NCBI GenBank assembly: GCA_018238155.1
Contig: JABCTZ010000036.1
Span: 310,001 to 374,000, forward strand
DNA length: 64,000 nt
Direction: 5' to 3'
Source of the DNA: Candidatus Heimdallarchaeota archaeon
Lineage (GTDB): Archaea; Asgardarchaeota; Heimdallarchaeia; JABLTI01
The position numbers were made by a program, and so were the translations under genes. Positions 8,044 through 18,094 of this stretch are shown in pieces. Numbering within the stretch: position 1 is the first letter of the stretch; the number at the start of each line of letters is the position of its first letter. A model generated the notes under the pieces. The model was not told the DNA's origin. It saw only the letters and a program-made list of their open reading frames with translations, and searched no databases.

Positions 8044-9702
8044 TTACTCTTCAACTGAGAGAGCTAATCCATCTTTGTTTATTTTTCCATCTTTAAGATC
8101 AATAACTCGAGTGCCATCTCTAACTAAATTGATATCATGAGTTGTAATTAATAGAGTTACTTTGAAATTTCTATGCAATTCGTAAAGTTGATCCATAACA
8201 GTATCTGCAAGTTCAGAATCCATATTTGCAGTGGGTTCATCTAAAATGAGTATCCTTGGCGAACCAAATTGAGCAATAGCTAGAGAGGCTCTTTGTAATT
8301 CCCCTCCAGATATTTCTAATGGAAATGAATTTTTCCTGTGAGTGATTTGAAACTGATTAAATATGTTAGTAATCTCATTTTCAGGATAGTTATTTACTTG
8401 AATTGTTTTTCCGGCTAAAATATCTTTAACAAATAAGTTCTCTTGTACAGTCATAAATGGATGAAGTCCTCCTTGTTGAGAAACGATGCCAATATTGTTT
8501 CGTCTGAAATTTGCTCTAGCTGTATCATTGAGATTATGTAGAGGTTGGTTCAGAACGTTTACTTCACCTTCACTACTGTTAACCATGCCCGTTAGAAGTT
8601 TTATCAGCGTTGTTTTTCCAGAACCACTTGGACCAATTATGAAAGCAAATTCACCTTTAGGAATATCTAAATTAACATTAGAAATTGCTGCAACTTGAAC
8701 ATTCTTTGCCTCATAAATTTTCGACGCATTTTGGATATTGATATCAAGTTCTTTCTTCTCAAAATATTTTTCTGGTAGAGGAGCAATTTTAAGAGCTTTC
8801 TTCTTTTGCATCTCTTTTATCTCAATTCTCTTGGGAGGAATACCATCAGGGTGTTTAATAACCACTTTTGATTCTTCTGAAATCTCGAATTTCAAATTGT
8901 TACCTAGTTTCATCAATTTGAATATCTCATTAGGCAATCGTACATTTTGAGAAGAGTCTATTTGTGCGTTGAATTCCAAAGGGAAATGTTGTTTCTCAAA
9001 TTTGAAATCACCATCGGCACTAAATAAAGAGCTCACACGACCACTATGCATTTCACAGGTTTTATCAACGCCTTTTAAGAATCTTAAATCATGAGTAACT
9101 ACCAATACTGTGGTTTGATACTCTCGAGAGATTTCTCTCAGGATATCTTTAACTATTTGAGTATTGACACTGTCTAATTGACCAGTAGGTTCGTCACACA
9201 ACAGTAGGGGTGCATTTTTAGCAAGAATACAACCAATTGCTGTTCGAATCATTTCTCCACCTGACAAGAAACTAACACGTCTATTCGCTAGTTTGGACAT
9301 TTGTAATTTTTCTAGTATTTCTTTGTTTCTCCTTTTGTTTTCCGAGATATTCTTTGAACACAGACCGGCTGCAAACATTAGATTATCCATCACTGTTCCT
9401 GAAAGAAATAAAGTACGTTCTGGAAATTGATGAACCAAACCAACTGTGTTTAATCTATATGCTAACAATTCATCAAGAGTCATCTTTCCGAGTTGATACT
9501 CACCGATTCTCACTTCTCCACTTGAAATTGCTTCCATACCAGCGAAGATTTTGATTAAAGTAGATTTTCCAGAACCACTCGGACCAATTATTGATACAAG
9601 CTCGCCTTTCTTTATACGAAGATCTATTCCTCTTAAAGCAGCTACTCGAGTTTTTGTCTCTGGATCGGCATAAATCTTTATAACATCATTGCATTCAATC
9701 AC
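8044..9702 (-). CDS. ABC transporter ATP-binding protein with two fused ATPase domains
   Basis: Two complete ATPase domains of the LolD/MacB type lie in one chain. Domain 1 has Walker A GPSGSGKST (residues 40-48), signature LSGGE (146-150), Walker B ending CDEPTG (about 169-174) and the switch His in VVTHD. Domain 2 has Walker A GPSGSGKTT (357-365), signature ISGGE (464-468) and LDEPTA. A linker of about 100 residues joins them. Both halves look catalytically competent. It follows the FtsX-type permease by 6 bases; its ribosome-binding site AGGAGTG overlaps the permease stop codon, so translation is coupled. Together they should form a mechanotransmission-type or lipid/lipoprotein-handling transporter at the cytoplasmic membrane. 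Confidence 0.88.
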   Translation of the reverse strand: MIECNDVIKIYADPETKTRVAALRGIDLRIKKGELVSIIGPSGSGKSTLIKIFAGMEAISSGEVRIGEYQLGKMTLDELLAYRLNTVGLVHQFPERTLFLSGTVMDNLMFAAGLCSKNISENKRRNKEILEKLQMSKLANRRVSFLSGGEMIRTAIGCILAKNAPLLLCDEPTGQLDSVNTQIVKDILREISREYQTTVLVVTHDLRFLKGVDKTCEMHSGRVSSLFSADGDFKFEKQHFPLEFNAQIDSSQNVRLPNEIFKLMKLGNNLKFEISEESKVVIKHPDGIPPKRIEIKEMQKKKALKIAPLPEKYFEKKELDINIQNASKIYEAKNVQVAAISNVNLDIPKGEFAFIIGPSGSGKTTLIKLLTGMVNSSEGEVNVLNQPLHNLNDTARANFRRNNIGIVSQQGGLHPFMTVQENLFVKDILAGKTIQVNNYPENEITNIFNQFQITHRKNSFPLEISGGELQRASLAIAQFGSPRILILDEPTANMDSELADTVMDQLYELHRNFKVTLLITTHDINLVRDGTRVIDLKDGKINKDGLALSVEE

Positions 9703-9708
9703 TTTTCT

Positions 9709-12588
9709 TCACTCCTGCTTAACAGGTTTATACCTGTAGATTTTTGGTATAATCGCTAGTAGGAATCCTAGAGTAGAAATTGTTAAACCTACTAAAATAG
9801 CCACTAATACAAACCAGAATGCGATTCCTGGTTTATATGGATAAAATTCCTCTCTAATATTCAAGAATAATAGTGCAATTGGTCTTATTAACGGCAAAGA
9901 GAGTAAAATAGCAGAAATCATTGGTAATGCATTGATCAGAAGATACTCGAAAGTGAAAATACCTATCATCTGTTTTCTAATTGCACCAACACGATAAAAT
10001 GATTCAATTATTCGCACTCTTTCTTGATAAATGGTTAATCCTGTGAAGTAGCTAACAAAAAGTAAAGTAAATGATGCTATTATTGTGAAGAGGAGCAAAT
10101 TGTTACTTGTGAATTGATCAATTTTAGAGTAATAGTTGTCGAATAATTCTTCATTATCTAAAGCCGTTAAATTATATGCATTCAATTTAATTTTTATTAA
10201 CGGTAACATCGATTCATTTACAGGTTTAATCAACTTGATATTTTGAACATTAATATCAGTTGAAACACTCATCCAACCAACAACATCACGAATAGTTTCT
10301 TTTTTGCCAACAATTGAGAAAACATCCATTCCTGATACAAATAATTGTTTTTTAGGTATTGGTGTTAATGGAAAATACGAAAAGGAATTGATAAATGTTA
10401 AATTGTTTGCATAACGAGTAAATGTTTCTGTTGAGAAATATTCTCCATAATCTAAACGTTGCTTTCGAGCAAATTTTTTATTCATTAGGATAGAGGAATT
10501 ATTTTCCAATTTGAGAATGTCTTCTGCGGTTATTTTTGTACCCTTAAGGACAGACATATCACCAACTTCAATAAATTCTGAAACGTTTTCTAAAGCAAGC
10601 ATACTGATTGAAAATGATTTCGGGTAACGTAAGTCTAGATTGTCATTAGAAATAATATAGATAGCTGCTTCAGTATGTCTTTCAATTTCAGTTATGTTGT
10701 TTAGAACTTCATCCAATTCATCTCCACCATCTGACCAATTTGGAATAACTAAATTTGCTCCTGCAGTGAGCATGCTTATTTCTCCATTTAAATGCGATGA
10801 GATGGAATTATCCATTGCAGCTCCCGGTAAAATAACTAATCCGAAAATCAATGCTCCAAGCATTGCAACTTGATAATTCTTAATTCCAACTGAAAGGTGC
10901 TTGAGCGATAATGTAAATAGATTGAGTCTTTTCTTCCATAAACTAGTACTAATAATATTCCAGAAGAAAGTGATTAATCTGGCAATTAACAAGAAGACAA
11001 AAGTCATTAGAAAAGCAATGCTACAAGTTATCATGAACCAGATATACGTTAGATAAGTGATATTTGTCAGATTTGCTTCTCCCTCAGGGGTAGTTTGTTG
11101 AATTCTGAAATAGATTAAATAGAGCACTAATGAAATAATTGAAAATACTAAAGCTATAACGAATAGCTTAAATTCATTTGTGGAGAAGACTGATCTTATT
11201 TTTGTTCGTCTCAAACGATACTCTTCTGAAGTAGTTCTAGTAGTTTTTTTAGCAATTGCATTTTGGATGAAGAAACTAAGGGAGAAGAACCCAACAAAGA
11301 ATATACTCAAACTAATTACTAGTAGAGGTTCTTGCAAGAAATTAGCATAAAAATTTCCAGGTATGTCTACTACATTACCGGTAGCTAAATAACTAACACC
11401 AAAACCCAGAAGAGACCCACATATCAAACTAATTGTGGAAAAGAGAAAATTCTCAAGAAGAACCATACCTCTAATAGTACGGTAACTAAGGCCATACAAT
11501 TTCATTCGACGGAAGATTGTTTCTAATTCACTCGAGCCAATATTCAATGTTATTACACTTAACAATCCAATAATAAATAACAATGGAGCATTAATTGTTA
11601 AAATATTAGTTGTTTTTATTGCCCATAATTCACCAAAATCAATAAAGGCTACTTTCAAATCAGGACACAATTCAATGAAATTTTGCAAGATTTGAGAGGA
11701 AGCAAGAGAATTTCCTTTTGGTAATCCATTAATAATTTCGTTTAAATCATTGAGCTTCAGTGCAGAGCAATCATAATTAATATCTACTAAATGAGTAATA
11801 ACACCTGAATAGAAGGGGATGTTATTTGCTAATTCTTGAAATAAAGTTGTATTCGTTATGAATGTGTTATATTTGAAGTAATTGTAAAAGTCAAAGATAC
11901 TATCAAATGACCAATCAAAAATGTCTGCGGAAAGACTGGCATTGAGAAAAACCTCTTCAACATTTGCTAGAATACCAACGACTGTTAAATTGACCGTGTT
12001 TGCATGGAAATCTGTAAGAGGATAGAATGGTATTGTTTGATTTATTGTATAATTATATGCAGGATCATGATTGTAAACTACTAGTTCAGAAGCATTTTGG
12101 GGGAGTCTTCCAGATATAACACTCTTATTTAATATTTGAAAAGCAACATTATCAAGAGCCATGATCTCATGATTAATCCAAGGCTCACCACCTGTAAAAG
12201 GATCATGAATATAGATTTCAGCACTAATAGCTGATGTAATATTATCAACTAAAATATTTGGTATATATTCTTCAACTTTTGATAGGAACTCTGCTGTTAC
12301 ATTTTCCATAAGAAAATCGGGGATTCGAAATTGACTGGATCTAATATAATTAGTTCCTACACTGATTTTTCCATCATCATTCCAGTTGTAATTATCATTA
12401 TATGTTTGGAATACATTAAATCTATAAGTATAGACTACCATTACTAAACTTGTGACTGCAAGAAAAATAAGCGTTCCACATATAATTGAAAGAACAATTC
12501 TCTTTTGCCCTGTTTTAAGGAACATTTTAAATAATTGCTTTCTAGAAAAATTGTTGCTAATTTTTATTGGTGCTTCATCCGTGGACAT
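9709..12588 (-). CDS. FtsX/MacB-type ABC transporter permease, 959 aa
   Basis: There is one N-terminal TM segment (about residues 30-55), then a large extracytoplasmic domain, then a three-TM FtsX block starting near residue 330. Further TM segments and a second large extracellular region follow, and a final FtsX block ends the chain (FTIIASFTLLFVSYFTG and the two last helices). This duplicated layout matches LolC/MacB-like permeases with two FtsX domains. The partner ATPase with two nucleotide-binding domains is translated from the same transcript. The divergent-free promoter contains a TATA box and a 20-bp palindrome. Its neighbourhood (clostripain-like protease, small secreted peptide) suggests a role in export or surface proteolysis, which is inference. 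Confidence 0.85.
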   Translation of the reverse strand: MSTDEAPIKISNNFSRKQLFKMFLKTGQKRIVLSIICGTLIFLAVTSLVMVVYTYRFNVFQTYNDNYNWNDDGKISVGTNYIRSSQFRIPDFLMENVTAEFLSKVEEYIPNILVDNITSAISAEIYIHDPFTGGEPWINHEIMALDNVAFQILNKSVISGRLPQNASELVVYNHDPAYNYTINQTIPFYPLTDFHANTVNLTVVGILANVEEVFLNASLSADIFDWSFDSIFDFYNYFKYNTFITNTTLFQELANNIPFYSGVITHLVDINYDCSALKLNDLNEIINGLPKGNSLASSQILQNFIELCPDLKVAFIDFGELWAIKTTNILTINAPLLFIIGLLSVITLNIGSSELETIFRRMKLYGLSYRTIRGMVLLENFLFSTISLICGSLLGFGVSYLATGNVVDIPGNFYANFLQEPLLVISLSIFFVGFFSLSFFIQNAIAKKTTRTTSEEYRLRRTKIRSVFSTNEFKLFVIALVFSIISLVLYLIYFRIQQTTPEGEANLTNITYLTYIWFMITCSIAFLMTFVFLLIARLITFFWNIISTSLWKKRLNLFTLSLKHLSVGIKNYQVAMLGALIFGLVILPGAAMDNSISSHLNGEISMLTAGANLVIPNWSDGGDELDEVLNNITEIERHTEAAIYIISNDNLDLRYPKSFSISMLALENVSEFIEVGDMSVLKGTKITAEDILKLENNSSILMNKKFARKQRLDYGEYFSTETFTRYANNLTFINSFSYFPLTPIPKKQLFVSGMDVFSIVGKKETIRDVVGWMSVSTDINVQNIKLIKPVNESMLPLIKIKLNAYNLTALDNEELFDNYYSKIDQFTSNNLLLFTIIASFTLLFVSYFTGLTIYQERVRIIESFYRVGAIRKQMIGIFTFEYLLINALPMISAILLSLPLIRPIALLFLNIREEFYPYKPGIAFWFVLVAILVGLTISTLGFLLAIIPKIYRYKPVKQE

Positions 12589-12638
12589 ATTATTCCTTCC
12601 AGAAATACCTACAAACTATTTTTTAAATCATCTTTTGG

Positions 12639-12687
12639 GTTTATAAGCATTCATCAAGCTCTATTATCTTGAGAACACGTTCTCAAG
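12639..12687 (-). promoter_or_regulatory. TATA box plus 20-bp palindromic operator before FtsX permease
   Basis: Reading the minus strand toward the permease start at 12588, CTTGAGAAC-AC-GTTCTCAAG (12668-12687) is a perfect palindrome with a 2-base centre. CTTATAAAC (12639-12647) is a TATA-like element about 20 bases further downstream. The spacing fits a regulator site just upstream of the archaeal BRE/TATA. Confidence 0.55.
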
Positions 12688-12765
12688 CAGATAGGATTAT
12701 CATTCTTATTTTTCAATTATTAATAGAAAATAAATCAATTCAAGAAAAAAGGAGTAAAACTAAAT

Positions 12766-12800
12766 AGAAAAATAAAAAAAGAAAGGAACAAGTCCTTTCT
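12766..12800 (-). terminator. Intrinsic-type terminator after the clostripain gene
   Basis: On the minus strand AGAAAGGA (12793-12800 complement) pairs with TCCTTTCT (12780-12787 complement) around a five-base loop, followed by a run of seven T. The stem begins at the stop codon of the protease gene. Confidence 0.65.
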
Positions 12801-14898
12801 AAGTGTTTTTTACTTGTCTGTTTTTCTTGTAAAGTGCAAAAGCACCTATTGCAATTAAACCAAATGTACTAACAAAAATGGTAAATCCATTGATAAAACC
12901 TGGTGGTTCAGTACTCAATGAAAGTTTAAATGAACCCTGTCCATCGAAAGAATAGATATAAATGATATAGGTAACGGACTCAGATATAGTCAAAGTAATT
13001 GAATCTGAATCACCAACTTCTTCTGAACAATCAATTTCAATAAATGTTTCAGTCATTACATGCAAGTCAAAATCGACATAGTCACTATCATAGGTTAATT
13101 GTAAATAATATTCACCCGGAGTATCGAAAGTATATTGATAATAATGATTATATGTTTGTATAAAGTGATCATTCTCATCTCCTAATTGAGTTCCACTACT
13201 ACCTGTTACACTTTCCTCCATCGTTAAGGTGGTAAGAGTAATTTCATTAATTGTTAAATCGTAAGAGGATGCAACAAACCCCTTCACCTTAATAACATAG
13301 GTTCCCGGTTGGAAGTGTAATTGAATAGTTTCTGTGTGACCATCTTCAGGGTTGTATAGTTGACTAAAACCAAATAAAGTTAAATCAAACCCACCATAGA
13401 GTGTCAGATCTGCATCACCATTGGCTATAGTTGCAGAAATTTCGTAAATTCCATAGGTAGGGATGAAAAATTGATAGTAGTGATCTTCATCTTCTGCAAT
13501 AGATTGCATTTCAGTAGTAGTACCGAGTTCTAGAACATCATATGGTAAAACTCGTTCTCCAAAACCAGCTGTATAGAACTCATCTAGAAATTCATCCCAG
13601 AGAGTGTCACTTTGCCAATCTAACAAAGCATAGCTGTCTGTAACATCAAGATAATCTTGAATATATGGTTCATAAACAGGTGTATTCACAGACATGAAAA
13701 TTGTTATTCCATTAGCATTTGAAGAATAGCAGCTATGTTGATAGTTATCCACTATTAAATCTGCAAGAGCATATAGAAGATTGGTTGCACTAGTATCTAA
13801 AAGAGGATATGTTGTCATCAATGTAGAATTTGCTTGAATGTTTTCTATAAAATGGACTAAGTCAACAATAAAATAATTATAAAAGAATTGGTTTTCTATG
13901 AAAGCGGCATTTATTCCTCCTCCATACCCATCAGTTAAGACTGTAGAAAGATTACCGGCAAAATTATTTATTTCTTGTACTACAAGATCCATAATACTGA
14001 GATTAATCGTTGAGAGTGAAGTGTACTTGACAGGTGGGCTGCTGTAATAATTTTCATAACTGTCTACAATAAGGGTTGATAAAGTAATTGCATTCATAGT
14101 AGGTGTAGTATCAAGTGAAGAAATAATTGGTGCATAATCAAAACCTGCAAATGGTATAGAATCTTCAGAAGCAATAAAGTAATCAGCTTGATCTTTAAAT
14201 TCATAAGCAACTTCGATCATATTCATAAAACAAGCATCATGTGAAATGATATCAAAGGTTCTGCTGTGCTCATCAATATTAGTTTGAATTGCTACTTGCA
14301 TTTCGTCCATGGTAAGTCTATCAGCTGAAGCACTTTCATCCCAACAAATACCATCAATACCTCCACCATGATCCCAGATATTTAACCAGTACCTACTAGA
14401 ATTGTAATTTGTGAAACAATAGTCTATAAAATACTCTAATGTTTCCCCATTAGCCATGTTAAGCTCTCCTTCATCACTAAGTAAGGTGGAAGCTATTGTT
14501 GAGGTGCTATCTGAAACAATTTCGTAAATTCGGGTTCCTGTCCAATCACCATTTGATATATCATAACCATCAGCTCTATCTATTAGAACAATAACTTTGA
14601 TGTCGGTACTTGAACCGAGTCCAAGCTCCAATTCATTAAAGTCCTCAATTGCTACTTCTTCCAGATCATTATCTCCATCTAGATAAACCAGTACAACCCA
14701 TTCATAATCATAAGAAGTGGTACTTACACTTTGCTGTGAAGGTAAGCTTTCTTGTGAAGTGATTTGGTCATTTTGCACTCGTCCCTGATTTAGTAATAAA
14801 TTTGATGAACTAAACAACAATAATAAAATAAATGGCAGAATAAGTAATATATCCATTTTATGAATCTTTTTGACTTTTTTAATAAAAGAATTTAACAA
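12799..14898 (-). CDS. Secreted, membrane-anchored clostripain-family (C11) cysteine protease
   Basis: The caspase-like C11 peptidase domain spans roughly residues 63-450. The catalytic His is in WDHGGG (His177) and the catalytic Cys in DACFMN (Cys223), both in the expected context. A hydrophobic N-terminal segment (about 14-36) is a signal or anchor. Two beta-rich regions after about residue 455 resemble bacterial pre-peptidase C-terminal domains (YYQFFIP, YYQYTFDTPGEYYLQL). A C-terminal TM (FTIFVSTFGLIAIGAFALY) followed by a basic tail anchors it facing outward. Clostripain relatives cut after Arg. The start is TTG behind a strong AGGAGATAC, unusual for so large a gene. It lies between a small secreted peptide gene and the FtsX transporter on the same strand. 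Confidence 0.88.
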   Translation of the reverse strand: MLNSFIKKVKKIHKMDILLILPFILLLLFSSSNLLLNQGRVQNDQITSQESLPSQQSVSTTSYDYEWVVLVYLDGDNDLEEVAIEDFNELELGLGSSTDIKVIVLIDRADGYDISNGDWTGTRIYEIVSDSTSTIASTLLSDEGELNMANGETLEYFIDYCFTNYNSSRYWLNIWDHGGGIDGICWDESASADRLTMDEMQVAIQTNIDEHSRTFDIISHDACFMNMIEVAYEFKDQADYFIASEDSIPFAGFDYAPIISSLDTTPTMNAITLSTLIVDSYENYYSSPPVKYTSLSTINLSIMDLVVQEINNFAGNLSTVLTDGYGGGINAAFIENQFFYNYFIVDLVHFIENIQANSTLMTTYPLLDTSATNLLYALADLIVDNYQHSCYSSNANGITIFMSVNTPVYEPYIQDYLDVTDSYALLDWQSDTLWDEFLDEFYTAGFGERVLPYDVLELGTTTEMQSIAEDEDHYYQFFIPTYGIYEISATIANGDADLTLYGGFDLTLFGFSQLYNPEDGHTETIQLHFQPGTYVIKVKGFVASSYDLTINEITLTTLTMEESVTGSSGTQLGDENDHFIQTYNHYYQYTFDTPGEYYLQLTYDSDYVDFDLHVMTETFIEIDCSEEVGDSDSITLTISESVTYIIYIYSFDGQGSFKLSLSTEPPGFINGFTIFVSTFGLIAIGAFALYKKNRQVKNT

Positions 14899-15066
14899 AT
14901 TTGTATCTCCTAAATATTAACTTTAAACCTAAAAATTAATTAGAAATCATCTCTATTAAACATATACATCTTAGCATTACTTTTTGATCTCAAATGATTT
15001 TCATAGTAAGAATTATTGATTCAAAAAATCTTTTTTTAGAAAGAGAAAAAAGAAAAAATAATGTTA

Positions 15067-15102
15067 TTGTTGTAGATTTGTTATTATTCCCCTCTACAAC
15101 AA
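15067..15102 (-). terminator. Hairpin downstream of small secreted peptide gene
   Basis: TTGTTGTAGA (15067-15076) and TCTACAACAA (15093-15102) form a perfect 10-bp stem with a 16-base loop. It lies 42 bases past the stop of the peptide gene on the minus strand and upstream of the protease gene, so it may terminate or protect the short upstream transcript. Confidence 0.5.
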
Positions 15103-15143
15103 ATATAACGATTAATTAGTAATTTTGATTTAACAACTAGAAA

Positions 15144-15377
15144 TTAATTTTGTGAAAACCATACCGACTCTTGAATCAATATTGAATTAGTTCCTGGTGG
15201 TTTTGGGTCTACTTCTGGCTCTGGATTTAATCCTGGTCCAGGACTATTGCCACGATCATCTCCTCCACTTTCCGCAGGTGGGTCACTTGTTACCGGAGAA
15301 ATTAATTGACTGCTTGTGATGGCAATGAATCCCATTATTAATACAAGGCTTAATGCTATTTTTGCTTTGTTTTTCAT
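15144..15377 (-). CDS. Small secreted Pro/Gly/Asp-rich peptide
   Basis: This 77-residue protein starts at MKNKAKIALSLVLIMGFIA, a typical Sec signal peptide (basic n-region, hydrophobic core). The mature part is low complexity: SGGDDRGNSPGPGLNPEPEV and then DPKPPGTN, ending in ILIQESVWFSQN. An earlier in-frame ATG (15446) would add 23 basic residues and is less likely because GTTGAT precedes the chosen ATG. I recognise no family. It is upstream of a secreted C11 protease and an FtsX-type ABC transporter on the same strand; the single Arg in DDRGN could be a cleavage point for an Arg-specific protease, which is a guess. Confidence 0.5.
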   Translation of the reverse strand: MKNKAKIALSLVLIMGFIAITSSQLISPVTSDPPAESGGDDRGNSPGPGLNPEPEVDPKPPGTNSILIQESVWFSQN

Positions 15378-15523
15378 TTTAATCAACTTTTGTTTAGTTT
15401 TTTTTAACAATAGTTTAATATAGTTTGAGTTATTTGTCAAAGACAAATAATATTTATATCAATAATATTAATAATCTAATATAAAAGTTATTCCTTATGA
15501 CTTAAACTTGAGGGTTCAATTGA

Positions 15524-16978
15524 GTGAGTACAAAAAACAAAAAAACGATAAAGATATCTCATCTAATGATAAAAGCTCCAGAGAGATATCAAGAGAAAGA
15601 TTACTCTAAACTCACTTTAAAACAATTTGAAAAATTAATGCCTAAAGAAGTACCACGAATAATAAAAGAAGATATAGCGTTATATTTCAATTACTTAAAT
15701 AATAATAGAAGCAAAAAAAGCTTGAAGCAATGGGAAACAGCTTCAGGATGTAAAGAGTCACCAAGTAGTTACAAAGCAGAGAACTATCGACCAATTTTTT
15801 CATTTCTGGACTATGATCGAATCACTGAGGGTCTCTTCTTACCTTTATTATTGAATAAAATAGATATTGCTACAGGAAACCATGGGGAAGATATGACTAT
15901 AGATGAATTTAATCAATTATGTCGCTCAACCCTTATTGGTTTTAAACCAAAAATCGATTCTTTCGATTTGAAAATATTACAAGCACTGTCAAAAGATCCA
16001 TCTATGGTCACTCAAACATTGACTAATGAAATCGGTCATTCATATGCAGCTGTTTATCATCATTTACAAAGCTTGAAAGGAAAAATGGGTTTAAGAATAA
16101 CTACTCGAGTGAATTGGGCAAAACTGGGTGTCCAGAGAATATTTCTTATTTCTGACGAAGAAAAGAGCTTGCAGACATTTAAAGAATTTAAACCATTTTT
16201 AGATGGTAAATCATCATTCCTCTGGGGAGGAACATATTATCTACATTATTATCTTTTGCGAAGTGAAATCAGAGATACATTCATAAAAAAATACCTAGGC
16301 TTATCGGAAAATCAAAAACAAAAAATGAAGCTATACGAACTATCTGCTGCACCAATATCCGGTTATAATTTTGATCTGTATAATTTAGATGAACAGAAGT
16401 GGGACTTTGATTTTGCTTCAACATTTCTAAAATCAAAAGTAAAAAAAATCGTCAAGGAAGATATTCGCGAACTTTTCTTAGATACATTCCCACCAGATAC
16501 TCTTTATGAATTGAATGAGTTAGAACAAAAAATAGTTAGTGAATTAGTAGCTAGTTATGCACTTGCACAAAAGGAAATTGCTAGTTCATTAGGAATTCAT
16601 CCTCCAAATTTATCAATAATTAAAAGCAAATTACAGAAAGATGCAATAGTTAAACCACAACTAATGGTGACAACATTTTTACCTCTTTATTGTATTTTAT
16701 GGTGTAGCTCTCATGAACAAAAAATTATTGATACACTGATTTCCTTGATGGATAAAATCCCTTATGCAAATATTTCTCCTGTTAATTCTCCTAAAGATAA
16801 GAAAACAAAACAACTAATTTGTATTCTACTTTTAGATGATGTTCTATACTACAGCCTTGTAACTTTCTTGATGAATTTGGTGAAAGAAAATCGATTGGAA
16901 GATTTTCGAATGGGGTTAATTACTGATGCTTATTTTAGCATGTCAAAGATAAGTGATGTATTAAATAAAGAAATTTAA
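15524..16978 (+). CDS. Tandem winged-HTH transcriptional regulator
   Basis: Two AsnC/Lrp-like helix-turn-helix units are visible. The first is near residues 145-190 (SFDLKILQALSKDPSMVTQT...YAAVYHHLQSLK) and the second near 325-370 (LNELEQKIVSELVASYALAQ...HPPNLSIIKSKL). Each is followed by an alpha/beta stretch that may be a sensing domain. The first about 140 residues are unassigned and basic. It starts with GTG, preceded in frame by a stop codon and by GAGGG. It is transcribed away from the secreted-peptide/protease/transporter cluster and shares its promoter region, so it is a candidate regulator of that cluster. A similarly built protein is encoded at 47690-48784. Confidence 0.7.
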   Translation: MSTKNKKTIKISHLMIKAPERYQEKDYSKLTLKQFEKLMPKEVPRIIKEDIALYFNYLNNNRSKKSLKQWETASGCKESPSSYKAENYRPIFSFLDYDRITEGLFLPLLLNKIDIATGNHGEDMTIDEFNQLCRSTLIGFKPKIDSFDLKILQALSKDPSMVTQTLTNEIGHSYAAVYHHLQSLKGKMGLRITTRVNWAKLGVQRIFLISDEEKSLQTFKEFKPFLDGKSSFLWGGTYYLHYYLLRSEIRDTFIKKYLGLSENQKQKMKLYELSAAPISGYNFDLYNLDEQKWDFDFASTFLKSKVKKIVKEDIRELFLDTFPPDTLYELNELEQKIVSELVASYALAQKEIASSLGIHPPNLSIIKSKLQKDAIVKPQLMVTTFLPLYCILWCSSHEQKIIDTLISLMDKIPYANISPVNSPKDKKTKQLICILLLDDVLYYSLVTFLMNLVKENRLEDFRMGLITDAYFSMSKISDVLNKEI

Positions 16979-17025
16979 AGGAATTAACTCATTCAATTTG
17001 GCATTTATTGAATGAAGAACTGTTT

Positions 17026-17865
17026 TTATTTCATTGAATCAAATTCATCAATATTTAATGTTTCAAGCTTTGTGTTCAGTTTTGCTAAATGATTAACAGC
17101 ATCATTGTAGTTATTCATACTATGCTGTAATTGAATCATACCTGTTCTCATTTGTTCAATAACTTCTCTTAAACCATGATTAACTTTCATTTGAAAGTCA
17201 CCAAATCTACAGGCAGCGCTATTTAATTTGATAAATCGATGTTGCATATTTATCATGAAAATAGTACTAAGCAAACCACTTGTATTTGTTGGAACAACAC
17301 CCATCTTTGCAAGCACCTGATATGTTGTTCCAGAAAGCACTCCATAAACAAAATCTGGGATGTACATTAAAACAAAATCAGTAGTTTCATGCGAATCAGT
17401 ATATTTGACAATTTCTTTTGCTCTCCTGATTACTTTTTTGTTCAATCCATCTATGGCTAATTTATCTAGTTGGAGTCCTTCATTTTCTTCGAAACCACTT
17501 GGTAAGATAAATTTACTGTCTATAGGAATTAACAAATCACTATTTGGTAATCTAACAACAAAATCAATTCTTCCTGAAATATCAGGTGGTTGGTATTGGG
17601 TTTTAACGGAATCATTTGGTAAATTTGAGAGTAATATCTCAACAATATTCTCTCCAAAACCACCTTTTGCTGTTGGTTTCATTTTAAGCAGATCAAAGAA
17701 TTTCTGCATCTCTCGAGTTGTTTGGTCTACTGCAAATTGCATTTGCTTTGAATACGTATTTGCTTCTCCCTTCTTTTTACTTTGAATGAATATTTGGTAA
17801 AAAACACTCACTAACCCTAACAAACAAGCTATCGAGATTAAAATGTACAACAATACATCTGCCAT
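17026..17865 (-). CDS. rmuC: RmuC-family protein
   Basis: RmuC proteins have a restriction-endonuclease-like fold and limit recombination at inverted repeats in bacteria. The core is visible: KGGFGENIVEILLSNLP, then GRIDFVVRLPNSDLLIPIDS with the conserved D...DSK nuclease-like motif, and a long helical C-terminus (residues about 215-279) likely to form coiled coil. An N-terminal TM (about 4-26) is typical. At 279 residues it is shorter than bacterial RmuC because the long N-terminal coiled coil is missing. A TATA-like element lies in the divergent gap shared with the subtilisin gene. Confidence 0.8.
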   Translation of the reverse strand: MADVLLYILISIACLLGLVSVFYQIFIQSKKKGEANTYSKQMQFAVDQTTREMQKFFDLLKMKPTAKGGFGENIVEILLSNLPNDSVKTQYQPPDISGRIDFVVRLPNSDLLIPIDSKFILPSGFEENEGLQLDKLAIDGLNKKVIRRAKEIVKYTDSHETTDFVLMYIPDFVYGVLSGTTYQVLAKMGVVPTNTSGLLSTIFMINMQHRFIKLNSAACRFGDFQMKVNHGLREVIEQMRTGMIQLQHSMNNYNDAVNHLAKLNTKLETLNIDEFDSMK

Positions 17866-18024
17866 CAGTCCTTCACACCTAATAGTTGCCTTGATAATTG
17901 GGCAATCAATCTTCTTATATTATAACAAGATGGTTTTTTATTTTTAAGGAAGCGTAATATAAACTACTTTTTTATTTTCGTCGAGAAATTTTCGTTTACT
18001 CATTCTGGTATTTTTTTCAAATGC

Positions 18025-18032
18025 TTTATATA
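18025..18032 (+). promoter_or_regulatory. TATA box of subtilisin gene
   Basis: TTTATATA lies about 63 bases before the ATG at 18095, within AT-rich divergent DNA; a GGGTG ribosome-binding site is directly upstream of the ATG. Confidence 0.5.
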
Positions 18033-18094
18033 CTCTCTCGAATAATCTGTATCTGCGAATTCCATTATAAAATTAGAAATGGACTGGGTGTAAA

